Below, in pieces: positions 48,735-61,373 of a DNA stretch of 64,000 nucleotides (within the stretch, counting starts at the first letter, position 1; every line of letters begins with the position of its first letter). Location of the stretch: NCBI GenBank assembly GCA_014529385.2, contig CM043967.1, positions 127,017,182 to 127,081,181 on the forward strand. The letters run 5' to 3'. Source of the stretch: Adiantum capillus-veneris (taxonomy: Eukaryota > Streptophyta > Polypodiopsida > Polypodiales > Pteridaceae). The notes under the pieces were generated by a model. It did not search any database and was not told the DNA's origin. It saw nothing but the letters and a program-made list of their open reading frames with translations. The translations under genes and the position numbers were made by a program.

Positions 48735-49097
48735 ACGACGTCAGTTTAGCCGTAGCTAGATAGCATTAGTTTAGGGTTTCTCATAGCTTATGTATCATGA
48801 GACGGATTTTATACGTCTTTTTGAACCATGTATATTATTACATTTGTCACCGCAATTCCTTTTGCCAATCAATTCTTTATGCCTATGATGTTGTACAATT
48901 GTCATTATTACATTTGCCAATCAATTCAGTTTGTCTATGATGTGTACAATTGTCAATTTTGCAAACAATGCGTCTTGTGGGTGACTATTTTGGGTCTATT
49001 ATTTACCTTTGCACTTTTTTTAAAAAGTGAATCAAGTACAATATGGTTGATGGGTGGCAGGGCATTCAATGCCCTGCCACCAAAAAAATATTCTCTC

Positions 49098-49352
49098 AAG
49101 CGTCGCTATAAGCGTCGCTATTTATGGCTCTGTAGCGTCGCTATATGCGTCGCTATACTCTTCTGTGAGAGCGTCGCTATAAGCGTCGCTATAGGCGTCG
49201 CTATGCGCGTCGCTATATAGCGACGTCTTTAGCGACGCCTATAGAGACGGCTATAGCGACGCATATAGCGACGCTCTTGTAGCGACGCTTTTAGCGACGG
49301 TTATAGCGACGCCGGGGGTTATAAAAACCCAGTGTATTTCCGTCGCTATAGG
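49098..49352. repeat. Right subterminal repeats of the CACTA element
   Basis: Fifteen or more 'gcgtcgctata' / 'tatagcgacgc' units in both orientations, denser than at the left end. The switch of orientation at about 49222 makes a large potential hairpin (tatgcgcgtcgctatatagcgacg). Confidence 0.9.
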
Positions 49353-49499
49353 CGTCACAAGAGCACATAACCTCTTGTAGTGTTGTTCTATTGCAAAGTA
49401 AGCAAATGAGCAAAAAGGGAGGAGAGGAGGGGAGGGAAAAAGCTCGCTAGATTCTTAAAAAGCACTCATCAAGAAATACTCGCCAAAAGATTTTCCTTG

Positions 49500-50770
49500 G
49501 TGTACAGTATGGTCCATAGTTTAACGTAGCCAAGATTGTCTAAGGTTTGCAAGTCCTTAAATCATTCATCATAGCTAGTCATGTGATGTGACGCACTTGA
49601 ATCCACACAGTATACATTATCACAACCTTTTGTTACTTTCACAGACATAGAGCTCATCATACAATGCATAACGAATAGCATCTTCAACTCTGCATTTTTG
49701 CTAACTAGAAATTGCATGATTACAATCAAAGTGTTCTTGTCCGCAAACATGTCCACCAACATTCCCTGTCATCATTATTTGCATTGATTCTATGAAACTT
49801 TTACGACCTCTCTGATTCACTTGCCTCAATAATCTCCTCGGCCACATAAATTTTGCCTTTGAGAGTTATAATTCATTTGTTTACTCAACCACAACCACAA
49901 TTACCTCTTTTAGCTATATCTTATCCTCTATCTCTTGATTTACACCTCATCCTCTACCTTTACCTCTGTTTTTTATATAATTAGAACTTTTCGCTCCTTG
50001 TATAGATGATTCTTATAAATGTTCTTTTTTTCCACAATGAACATAGACACAAGATTTGTGAAACTTAGAATGTTTTTGAGTATGAATGGAGGTCTTAAAA
50101 TGCTTGTGTGTTGGTCCACAACCACGCAAGTAGGCTTCGGCCACCTTGTCATCGTCATCAACAACAACAATGATTCTTATAAATGTTCTTCTTTCCACAA
50201 TGAACATAGACACAAGATTTGTGAAACTTAGAATGTTTTTGAGTATGAATGGAGGTCTTAAAATGCTTGTGTGTTGGTCCACAACCACGCAAGTAGGCTT
50301 CCACCTTGTCATCGTCATCAACAATAATGTCACTAGATGCAAGGGGCTCACACACGACCTTTATCTTCAAGGCATAGTTATTCAAAGATAGCCTCTTTTT
50401 TTACACAGTATTTATATCTATGGCTTCAATTGCAAATTTCTTACCTTATATTTGGTCACATCTAGTGAGACAAAATTTCTTGAAGCCTTCTTCGAGGGTC
50501 TGGCATATGTGTCTGATAAATCATTGCAGCTTGTAACCTAATAGATATCAAGTACATGATATATCATGCTCATTTGTTCCTAGCTTTCAAAACATACACC
50601 TATTAAGGAGTATGATTTTTCCACGATCAATTTTGGTGCATCTTCTTGCTCACCTTCAAGGTGTTCGTAATAACCTTTTTCCATTAGCAAATTGGTCATT
50701 TAATTGACCGTCCAAGCATAGAAGCTATTCTTGTGTAGCTTCTCACTAACACTGTGGTTGATTCCTTAGG
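49500..50770 (-). pseudogene. Ty1/copia gag-protease relic
   Basis: Several minus-strand frames carry copia features. Near 50740-50640 is a gag start, EKLHKNSFYAWTVN and LLMEKGYYEHLEG. Near 50030-50060 and 50190-50215 is a zinc-knuckle remnant, HCGKKEHLYKNH. At 49562-49620 is the protease segment VYCVDSSASHHMTSYDE, where the catalytic D-S/T-G is DSS. Stops and frame shifts are frequent, and RT, RNase H and integrase are absent. The knuckle region is duplicated in tandem: 50007-50170 and 50171-50330. Confidence 0.65.
50007..50330. repeat. Two-copy ~164-bp tandem duplication
   Basis: 'tgattcttataaatgttctt' through 'ccaccttgtcatcgtcatcaac' is present twice with only small indels. It duplicates the copia knuckle segment, so it probably arose after the element decayed. 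Confidence 0.9.
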
Positions 50771-52899
50771 CATGTTTGTACAAAATCGAAAATCTATTGA
50801 AATCCTACAAGGGACCAAAAATGGCATGTGTATGGCACATTCTTTAAAATGTTTCACACTATTGTACAATAGTTATGAAAGTAAAAGCGGCCATATGAGT
50901 TTCCTACAAGACCAACATTGTTGATTTGCAAAAATCCAAACCTTAGCATTTTTACGAGCGAACATGCTCCAACTTCAAAATGAAGTCCAAAACATGGAGG
51001 AAATCTGTCCACAAAATAATCTCGGTGTGGAGATTTTGGATCTATAACCTTCACACATAGTGGGGATTGTATGTGGAAAAAGTTGTGGAAGGGTGAAAAT
51101 GGTACAGATATCCATCTCATTTTTTGAGAAAAAAGTGCATCCTTTAATGTCTCTTACACACCAAACATCATTGCACACATGGCATGTATCTACTTACTTA
51201 AATTTCAATCGCTTCCATATTCTGAGGTCCTCCTAGGCCCTCAACCCCTTTCTAGTGAATTGAAAGTTGACACCCTTAAATGGGACAATAAAAAGTCAAT
51301 ATCCAACTAAATTTCCATGGATTGTCTGATTGCGTCTAGGAAAAAACTATTGATAATGCAAGGTTGCAATTTTTAGACTATTAATCCATGATCTAGAGCT
51401 ATCAAAAAACCCTATAAACACACTAGAAATTTCATAAAAGCTATCAAAACTTTCAAAAATATCAATTGATAGTCCCTTTGCCAAAGACATTAGTATCTTG
51501 TGCATGATCAATATTCATCATAGAGAATAGTTATTTCCTATGAGGTCAATGCATTTATGATCTGAATGACCATTGCGTCTTGCTCCCTCTAAAGCATTCA
51601 TCACTTCTATCCCATGAGGTCAATGCATTTATGATCCGAATGACCATTGCGTCTTACTCCCTCTAAAGCATTCATCACTTCTAGTTGTGTGGACACAACT
51701 CCTTGTCTCAAAATGATACTTGAAAGTAATAACTCATCATGATCAAGAGACAATAGATATCGCTCCTGGGTCTCTCTCTCTCTCTCTCTCTTCTTGTCTT
51801 CTCTATGGGCTCTCCCCTCTTCATTCCTTCATATCTCTGAGGGCAAACAAGGGTTTCTTAGCTTAGGGTATGTGGGATAGCAATTTATGGCTTCGTGTGA
51901 TGAGCTAGTTCAACTCCTTGTCCTTATGCCATGGTGAACTTATTCAACATTGTGAGCTTCTTCTGAGAACTTGAATTTCAAGAAACTCTTGCTCTATGGT
52001 CGATTATATGTTCTTTTTTGGAGGCTTGAACTTGTTGAATCTTCTTTCTCAATGTAAGTAAATAAACTTGGTCGACGTTTCATATTGGTTCAAGGGCCTC
52101 GCTAGGGTGAGAGGACAATGGGCATCAAGTAGATGAATGGGCATCAAGCTGTTATCTACTTGCATGTTAATACTTTTAAGAGGTACAATGCCAAAATCCA
52201 TGGGTAATTAGCTTGGACATCAAGGGCTAACCATGCGAGGGCAAGGCTAGTGAACGGGCCTCGTGTTTTTTGTTTTGTGAGGAGAGAGGTTGGGGAGATT
52301 TTAACCACTCCTTGGGGGTTTGTAATCCAAAAAACCTTTTCTTTTTGGGGCCTATAAGTTTACGAGTATTTCACCATCATTAAAGGTATTAAACCTAGAA
52401 AATGCTTGTGCCTTGTCCACAATCGTAAAGCTAGGAAAGACCTAAAGCTTGTGTGGTTAGCGTACTCATGTGCGGCCTAGTTTTAACATAATTTACAAGT
52501 TTCTTAGTGTACGCTTGTATGAGAATGCGCAAGGAGTGTGATATGTGATCTCAACTTTAGCATGTTAGCTAGCATGTGGGGAAGTGAGAATGTTCATAGT
52601 GTGTGTGGCTTCAGTTATGGGATCGAGAGGTGGTGTGGTGGTGGTGATGATGAAGCGAGCCTATCAAAACCCGAGCTTGCATCGTGATTTGTGTGTGTGT
52701 GTGTGTGTGTGTTGAAAGTGAGTCTTTGTAGTCTAGGGTATGTGCACTCGGATATATATAATTTTATAGAAGAAGAGAGAGCTCTCAGCTCAGAGAAGAG
52801 AGATTTCGTGCAGGTTGTACTTCGATTGAAGAGGTCTAAATACATTAATCAGACGGTATTTTGTGTACTGTGTGCATTATTGTAGTTTGGATGTTCGCG
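50771..52899. other. Intergenic, no gene recognised
   Basis: AT-rich sequence without a credible ORF. A 74-bp tandem duplication lies at 51540-51682 ('atgaggtcaatgcatttatgatc' to 'gcattcatcacttct'). A (CT)n tract is at 51773-51793 and a (GT)n tract at 52688-52711. Confidence 0.6.
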
Positions 52900-53850
52900 T
52901 TGATCCGCTTAAAATAGTCGGCAGAGCAGCGGCAAGTTTCAACTTAACCTATTGCCGGGTGTAAGTTTTACGCCATCGTCTTCTATAGGCGCTCTCTCTC
53001 TCTCTCTCTCTTTTCACAGACTCTCTCGATCTGCTGGAGTCTGTCTCTCTGTGTTTTCCGAACCCTAACTAATTCCACCATGGTTTTCATAACGTTCAGC
53101 GATCGACATTTATGCATATTGCTTTCTTTGCGCACGTGCATCGTGCCTGGCTAATCCAGACCAATTAGATCACACGGAAAAAATGACATTAATTTGGTAA
53201 CAAATTGTTAGCGTTACGAACTTACTAAGGGAATTTACGATAATTCTAATAATGAGCGCTAAAAAATTCTTCATTAGAAGAGAGAGAGACACACTCTCTC
53301 TCTCTCTCTCGCGCGCGAGTCTCGAGTGGCTGGCTGTGGCACTGTGGCGTGAGCACTGAGCAGCGGACTCAGTGCGAGAGATACACATTCTCTCTCTAAA
53401 CTCCACTGGTTGTCTTGATGTGTGAAAGAGGCTTCATTGAATGGGGTGTTCACGAGGTGCTGTTTTTACTGCCTGGGAATGAAGGGTGTCGTTTTTGACT
53501 GCCCGGAGTCCAAAATTCTACTGCCATTATTAATACCCCTCTGCCTTCTCGCTAGACTCCATTAACCAAAGCATCTCTCTCTGTCTCTCTCTCTCTTCTC
53601 TCTCTCCTGACTCCTGAAGAGTCCTCTCGCTTTTCTCTGAGAGAGTGACGAGGTCCTGTGTCCCTCTCCTAGTTCACGATTTCCAAACGCTCCCCCTCCT
53701 GGCCGCAAATGCGGCGCAAAAGGTCCTCTCTTTCTCTCTCCTCTCACTGAGTTACCGCAAATACAGCGCAAACGCCGCTCACTTCCATCAAAACGCCCCT
53801 ATTCTCTCAGCTCTTCCAATCTGATCCACCCTCTCCCTCACAGGCTCACA

Positions 53851-53881
<31 letters not shown>

Positions 53882-55389
53882 ACCGCTTCAGCAACTACTT
53901 TTAAAGGGCTTAGGGGGCGCTGCAGCCAGAGAAGAGACTGTGTTGTGAGAGGCTCCAACGCAAATCTTCCTCAAAATCTTTCCTCGAGCGCAGAATTAGC
54001 CGATTTTATTCTCCTTCCCATCTCTCCCTGCTGCAGCTTCTGCTTTGGGCCTTTCAATGAATTGCTAATCAAACTCCCCCCCGCTCATTAGAACTTGCGG
54101 ACCGCCCCTCGTTCCCCACCTCTCTCTATCTCTATCTAGGCCTACAACCTTCATTGTCCGCCTCTGATCAAGCTGTTCAGTACAAACTGTAGGCCTATAA
54201 CTCGCTCGCTCTCTCTCTCTCTCTCGACACGCACACGACACGTCTTGTACCAAATAACTATTCTCTCACTAGAAACTGGATCAAACATCTCCCTCTCTCT
54301 AGAAAGATTTCTTACTACGACCGAGAACTTTAGGCTCTGCAAATTATCCACTGCCACCCTTTACGTGGGAGGGGGAGAGAGGAGGAGGGAAGCAAGCAAA
54401 GCACTGCAAGAAAGGCGTCTTCTTATCGCAGTCGAGTTCCTTCTATTTTGTCTTGTAGAGCTGAGAGGCGCTCCTAGCACTGCGAGAGTTGTAGCACATG
54501 TTCATGCAGAGGCAGCAGCTTCCTTTTAAACGTAGCAAGCAACGTACAAGTGACACTCGTACGAGCTAAGCAACTCTTTTAACTTCTGTTGAAAATTCCT
54601 CCCCTCACCCGCCCCGTCCACCCCCTCTCCCCCCTCATGCCAAATTCACTATTCACGCCATTTCCACATTTGATCATATTCTCTCACTGTTGCTTTACCG
54701 TAGTGCACGCATATTTTCAGGATTACAGCATTAATAAGTGAACTTAAGCAAAGGCCTTACATGCCCGCATCTCGGACTTTGAAGGTCGCCTATCTATACC
54801 ACTACTATTTGATTGCAACAGATCAGAACGCCGCCATTGTAATCAATATTCCTCTCATGAGATATACGCAGCAATTCTAAGTATCATTACTAAATATTTA
54901 CTTAAGGCTTGCGTAATCTGATTGGGGCAATATATATAGGAGTCAAGATGTCTGGTGAGCATTCTGTCTATATATTATGTAGCTAGCCTTTTAGTGCACT
55001 GAAACTCATTTCATTCGAAAACGTTGCGTTTCACTGAGCGATTGCATTGTGTGTTGGATGCAGGTTAGCGTTTGTCCATTGAAGCAGGGGGGGTTCAATT
55101 AACAAGGATTTAGAAGGGGGCGTTTAAGTTGAGCTGTTATGCGGCGGTTGTGCTTTTTAGAAGACAACATTGGCAAAGGCTTGTACGGGGAATCAATAGA
55201 AGACTAGAAAGCAGCTAGCAGATTGGAGGTCATTTAGGGTTAGGAAACTGTTATTTGAAGGGAGTCAGGCTGCAGTGAAAGAACATGAGCATGCAGGAAT
55301 AGTGAGTTTATGTAGAGCACGTTAGAAGGTGATTAAGGTAACACAGCAAGAGAGCTTCATTAAAAATTGACGAGAAGCGCTGCCCTGCC
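52900..55389 (+). promoter_or_regulatory. Upstream region and probable 5' UTR of the PDR transporter
   Basis: About 2.5 kb without a coding gene, unusually rich in CT runs (52988-53010, 53296-53313, 53576-53608, 53857-53881, 54207-54224), a pattern found in plant core promoters as pyrimidine patches. A TATA-like 'caatatatatagg' lies at 54928-54940. A candidate 5' UTR intron runs from the donor ctg|gtgagc (54955) to the acceptor gatgcag (55063). The start site cannot be fixed from sequence alone. Confidence 0.4.
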
Positions 55390-55791
55390 ATGATGGCGGG
55401 ATTAAGAGATGAAGAGCAGCAGCAGGGGTTCGAGCGCTCTGAAACGAGCAAGAGTTTTGCCGAAGGATGGTTCTCGGAGAGCCAATCAGGAGCCAGTGCC
55501 CAAGACTCTGATGGGGACGATGAGCTGGCACTAACGTGGGCTGCGCTGCAGAGGCTGCCCACCTACGACCGCATGCGATGCAGTATACTGCCCACTTTCT
55601 CTCCTACGCAGCGGCAGCAGCCAACCGATGGGCGGAGAGTGGACGAGCCCCAGCCAAGCAGAGCGCGGCACGTGGATGTGCGCCACCTGCGACCGACTGA
55701 TCGCCGCAGCCTCGTCAGCCGTTTGCTTGGAGACCTTCCCGACCACCACAACGACATCCTGCTGTCTAAACTCAGGGGCCGCATTGACACG

Positions 55792-55832
<41 letters not shown>

Positions 55833-56007
55833 CGATTAAATGCGCGCTACAGTCGTTACTTAGTCGCAAAACTCTTACATGCACCTCTCTCTCTCATAAT
55901 ACCATGCACAAGCAGCGTCAATCACCTCCCTCTAGCCTACACATGCAAGGCGTGCGATGAACGCACTCGAAAACACCACACGCAATAGGTATGTGCATGC
56001 ACATTCA

Positions 56008-56046
<39 letters not shown>

Positions 56047-56106
56047 GACCGCTTACGTCGTTTATCTTAAGACCTTGCTTACAAATAATTAGTATCCCCG
56101 TCTCTA

Positions 56107-56137
<31 letters not shown>

Positions 56138-56358
56138 CTCTGTCCCCTTTACATAGTGAGAACTGTGCTCCTATGCAGCCTCGCAGCAGACAATATGCTT
56201 ATTGCCACCCTCTATTTGCCACCTTGATATCAAAATGCTTTTACAATGAGATATTAATCAATTTAAGTAGACTAAAGATTCCACTTTTAACAACCTTTTG
56301 AGAATGTATGCGTGTGCGCTTTCGTTTGTATCTGCGTGTGTGCGCGCACATGAATATG

Positions 56359-56401
<43 letters not shown>

Positions 56402-59400
56402 ATTTCTTTTGCATCAGGGTCGGCCTGAAGCTACCTACAGTGGAGGTCCGCTTTCAGAATCTAAGTGTAGATGCCAATTGCTATGTTGGAGACAGGGCCC
56501 TGCCCACATTGTGGAATGCAACCAGAAACGCATGCGAGGTGATTCTTAGTGACGAAGTATGAGGTTTTATAATGGAATATTGAAACTGAGCCACATTATA
56601 TTGCATACTAAATCCGAATAGCAAGGGCCAATTTACTCTTCTTGTCCATGGTAGCAGTAAAGTAGGACAGTGCCCTTTAATGATATCGAGGACATGCCTC
56701 ACTCAAATAAAGCTGGACATGATTTGCAGGAGTTTCAATGACCAAGGCCTGCTCCATGGGTTGGCAGGTTGACTATGGTGCTTCAATGAATCATTGCAGG
56801 CACCTTCTTATAATCTTTACTGCAACCACTAAACAACAGCCAATGTTTCCTATGCCCAATCAACTGCTTAATCAAACCACTTCGTTACCTGCATCAACGA
56901 GTGATCAAAACACAAAACCTCCTCTCAAAAGTATCAATCCTACTGTCGATTGGGTTCTGGCCATACTTGCGGAAGGAGCCCAATGCAGACATGATATCCA
57001 TGAGGGGAAAACTAGTTTGCAGACAGTAACCTGTTTAGAGTGTTCCATGTCAACCTGTTTTCTCACATAAAGCTTAGAGCAACTTACAAAAACAACCTTC
57101 TCGTTCTTCTACGCTGCTTCTAAACTAGATTTGACCTTCGCTTTGCAGGGACTGCTTGGCCTCTGTGGATTATCAGCTACCGAAAAGCTAAGACTCAACA
57201 TATTGAAGAATCTGCATGGTGTCATTCGGCCCTCAAGGTTAACACTTCCAAACATGCAACTCCTCATTTCTGCACTTAATGCTGCTTGCAATACATGAAT
57301 TGATAGAAGGACCACTCAAAGGAAACGCCCCGACCACTTTGATTCCATCGTTCTTCTACGGACTTATATGTAATGTACTTTTTGTGTACTGCAGAATGAC
57401 ACTTCTATTGGGTCCACCTGGGTCTGGAAAATCAACTATGCTCATGGCCCTCTCCGGGCAGCTGGACTCTGGCTTGAAGGTAAAAAAAGAAGATCAAACA
57501 GTACCTATGGAAACCTGTGCCCTTCAAGATCTTTTATAAACTTCTCTCCTTCAGGCAAGTGGAGAGATAACATACAATGGATACAACCTGGATGAGTTTG
57601 TGCCTCAAAAGACATGTTCCTACATAAGCCAATGTGACCTACATCTTGGTGAGCTGACGGTACAAGAAACCTTGGACTTTTCATGTCGATGTCAAGGTGT
57701 TGGTTCCAAGTATGGTGAGTGGAATCAATTCTAGGAGGATACTTATGCACAAAGTCCACAATATCTCATATCACTGACATATGAACCACAGAGTTACTGA
57801 TGGAATTATCTAGACGAGAGAAGGAAGCAGGAGTTTATCCAGAAGCTGATATGGACCTCTTTATGAAGGTATGATGTTGGGCACTGCCTTTTCTTTAGAT
57901 TCACATGCAATACCATGTCCATCATGGATTCATACTGCTATTTCCAAACTAGGCAACGTCTGTTGAAGGTATCAAACAAAGTCTCCAGACAGACTATGTG
58001 TTGAAAGTAAGTTCAGCATGCTTTTCTATACATTTCCAATCTGAAGCCTGTGTTCTTTCCTACCCTCAAACTTCTGAGTCTATGTAACTGGCAGCTGCTT
58101 GGGCTGGATGCATGTGCGGACACAATAGTTGGGGACAACATGATGCGAGGAGTGTCTGGAGGACAGAAAAAGCGTGTCACAACAGGTTTCGAAAATAAGT
58201 CATGTATTAACCTTAATGCAAGCAATGCATTGTTAGGAAGTTTGAGTAGAAGGAAAAAGTTTATTGCCATTCTAAATGTGAAGCATGTGTCCTATACTTC
58301 TAGCCAATTTATCTCTGGCATATGTCACAAGCAATGTGCATACCTCCTCCTAGACTGCCTGTCCTGCACACCTGCAAATCAAAAAGCATTTCACCACAAT
58401 ATTATTTCCTCTGGACATGATCGTTTACTTTAAGCAGGTCTCGTCACATGCTTTGAAAAACCCTTGGTGCTGTTCGATTCATGGTTTCCGTAAAGATAAA
58501 GCAGCACGCATAAGCAACCTTCATTAGAAACTAGATAAATTAGCAAGTTTGTAACATATGCAGGCTGAAATTCGAAATTAGTCAAGGCTAATCAATTGAT
58601 AATACCTGCCAAGATCAAGCAGCATAGAGTAGCAACTTCCATTGTAGGGATTGATGATAGTAATATTTTTGTATGAATCAAGTGTTCCAAGTCAACTTCT
58701 CCATCCATAGATGTTGATATGTCCTTTGAATTCAAGGACCGTGTGAATCTTTTGACTTCGGTTTTTACCTGCAAGCACACGAACAATGCATGTTGTTGAT
58801 TCCTAGAGTGTGAATGAGCAGGAGAGATGCTTGTGGGCCCCACACGAACCTTATTCATGGATGAAATATCATCAGGCCTTGACAGCTCCACAACTTTTCA
58901 GATTGTCAAATGTCTTAGCCAATTTGCACACCATTTCGACTACACCATCTTGATGTCCCTGCTGCAGCCAGCCCCAGAAACTTATGAAATTTTTGACGAC
59001 ATTATACTGCTGTCTGAGGGGCAGATAGTTTATCAAGGTCCTCGAGAATATGCTCTGGACTTTTTCAAAAGCTGTGGGTTCAAATGCCCTGACAGGAAGG
59101 GGGTTGCTGACTTCTTGCAAGAGGTGAGCAACTCAACTTATTGCAATTCCTGCTTCACTGTACTCTTGATTTCCAGCGCAAAGATGTGGCTATTGTGAAA
59201 AAGTTCTTGTTACTGAAGTTTAAGTGTGATCCATTGTGGAAAATGCAGGTCACCTCCATAAAAGACCAAGAACAGTATTGGTGCAACACTCTTGAAAACT
59301 ACCGCTACATCTCCCCCAGTGAGTTTGCAAAGCGCTTTGAGCAGTACCATATAGGAAAGAATAACAAGATGTTTATGTCAGTCCCTTTCGACAAATCAAA

Positions 59401-60767
59401 GTCCCACAAAGCTGCACTGGTCTTCTCCAAGTACTCCATTAGCAGAATACAGCTACTCAAGACCTGCTTTGCTCGGGAGGTCCTTCTCATCAAGCGCAAC
59501 TCCTTCGTTTTCATATTCCGCACTACACAGGTGGCGTAGCTTCACACTTACCTTTCAGTAAACAAAACCCTTTTCCATTCTAACACACTGTTGCGGTTGA
59601 AGAGACCTCCCATGTGCACAAATTATTTGTTAGTCATTTGACAATAACTTTTTTGTGTGTACAGATAGTGATAATGGCGTCTATTGCCATGACAGTATTT
59701 CTGCGTACTCGCATGCATCGAAGAGATGAGGTGGATGGTGATCATTACCTCGGAGCCCTCTTCTTTGCTCTTATAATCAACATGTTCAATGGTTACCCAG
59801 AGATTGCATTTATTTTGTTTCGGCTTCCAGTCTTCTTTAAGCAAAGAGCCTTACATTTTTACCCCGCGTGGGCCTTCACTCTGCCAACGTTTCTAACAAG
59901 ACTTCCAATGTCTGTTCTGGAGTCTGGTGTTTGGGTTTTGATGACATACTACACAATGGGATTTGCTCCCCAAGCAAGCAGGTGAGACGTAGAATTTATG
60001 TACAAGGCTCATGTTTAGGTAAACCTACACAAAAAAGAAACTGTTCATGTTCATTTTGAGCTTTGCAGCCTTAAGGTTACGCTGCAGCATGAAAAACAAG
60101 ATAACGATGCCCACGTCGCTGTTTATTTTAGCTTGTTTTGTAGAAAGAAGCAGTAGCCGATTGTGTGAGCAGTCTGTATGTGGTGGTGTATGGGTAGTGT
60201 TGAAGGGAATCCTCTCTCATTTGTTCGGCTGAGAGGTATCACAATAACCATCATAGACACTGTCCGATGATAGCTTTCAGTGTTCCTTGCCACTGAGCTT
60301 TACATATTGGGCGAGTAAGTTGTGCATCAGGGTCCTCCAAAGCTGCCAATAGTAGCCTCTAAAGGGGGTAAGGAGTAGAGTATTTCTGCACTTCCATGCA
60401 TTCAACTTGAGGCCTTAGAGTGTGAAGGCTTGAGAGATGCATGCAAAGATGCATCCTCCCTTGAGAGAGACACCTTGAGAGGTTTTCATCTCGGGTTATA
60501 TCCAGATGAATTTTGGAACTAGTATGTTGCCTTTATATGTAACAGAAAGGGTACAAACCCTACCTTCTCATTGGCAAAAAAAAAAAAAGAGAAACCTTGA
60601 GAGAGGGCTTTTCAATGATATCTGGACATTTTGGACTCTCTCTCTCTCTCTCTCTCACATTCATATTTTTGTACCGAGACATTGGATTAGAACCACCAAG
60701 ATTGTATCAGTTTGGTCTCATAGGTCATTTTGGCCTTTTGAAGACATTTGATATAACATTTCATTTC

Positions 60768-60820
<53 letters not shown>

Positions 60821-61337
60821 TATTGATGTACACATACATATACGACATATATATGGAACTATGTATGTGTGTACATGTATGTATATAAAATATTGTTCCC
60901 TTCCAAGTACGTGCGCATGTACATAATTATGTATCTTAAGTGAATGCTATGCTATGAAAGCGCAATCCTGAAATTTCTGCAGATGATTTCAGATTTTTCA
61001 AACAGTTCCTACTGCTGTTCTCCCTACATCAAATGTCAACATCACTGTTTCGACTCATTGGAGGCATTTGCAGAAGCATGGTTGTGTCAGGAACAGGAGG
61101 GTCACTCAGCCTGTTCATGATCTTCTTACTAGGGGGCTATGTTGTCCCTAAAGGTTAGAGACTTTGTAGATGTTTGCAGCTTGAGTAACAAGGTGCAGGA
61201 CATATCTAACCTGTTGTGTTCTCTCCTCAGATAGGCTCCCAAATTGGTGGTCATGGGGGTATTGGCTATCACCCCTTACGTACGCCCAAAATGCTATCAG
61301 TGTGAATGAGATGCTTGCACCTGAATGGGGACGTGTG

Positions 61338-61373
<36 letters not shown>

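Larger units (their letters stand above)
42741..49382 (+). mobile_element. CACTA (En/Spm) transposon with intact ends
   Basis: The left end CACTACAAGAGG (42741) and right end CCTCTTGTAGTG (49371-49382) are perfect 12-bp terminal inverted repeats. TTG at 42738-42740 and 49383-49385 is the 3-bp target duplication typical of CACTA elements. Both subterminal regions are packed with 'tatagcgacgc' units. Inside are a defective TNP2-like gene and an apparently complete TNPA-like gene. Length 6,642 bp. It may still be mobilisable in trans because its ends are complete. Confidence 0.95.

Noticed and set aside
54948-55069. Minimal upstream ORF (ATG TCT GGT TAG) created by splicing in the PDR 5' UTR
   Set aside because: A TATA-like site lies only about 10 bp upstream of this ATG, so it may not be transcribed; no evidence either way.
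60981-60992. Splice acceptor at ctgcag (60982) for PDR exon 12
   Set aside because: It would put a TGA directly after the junction; the acceptor ending at 60992 (gatttcag) keeps the frame and matches the family.
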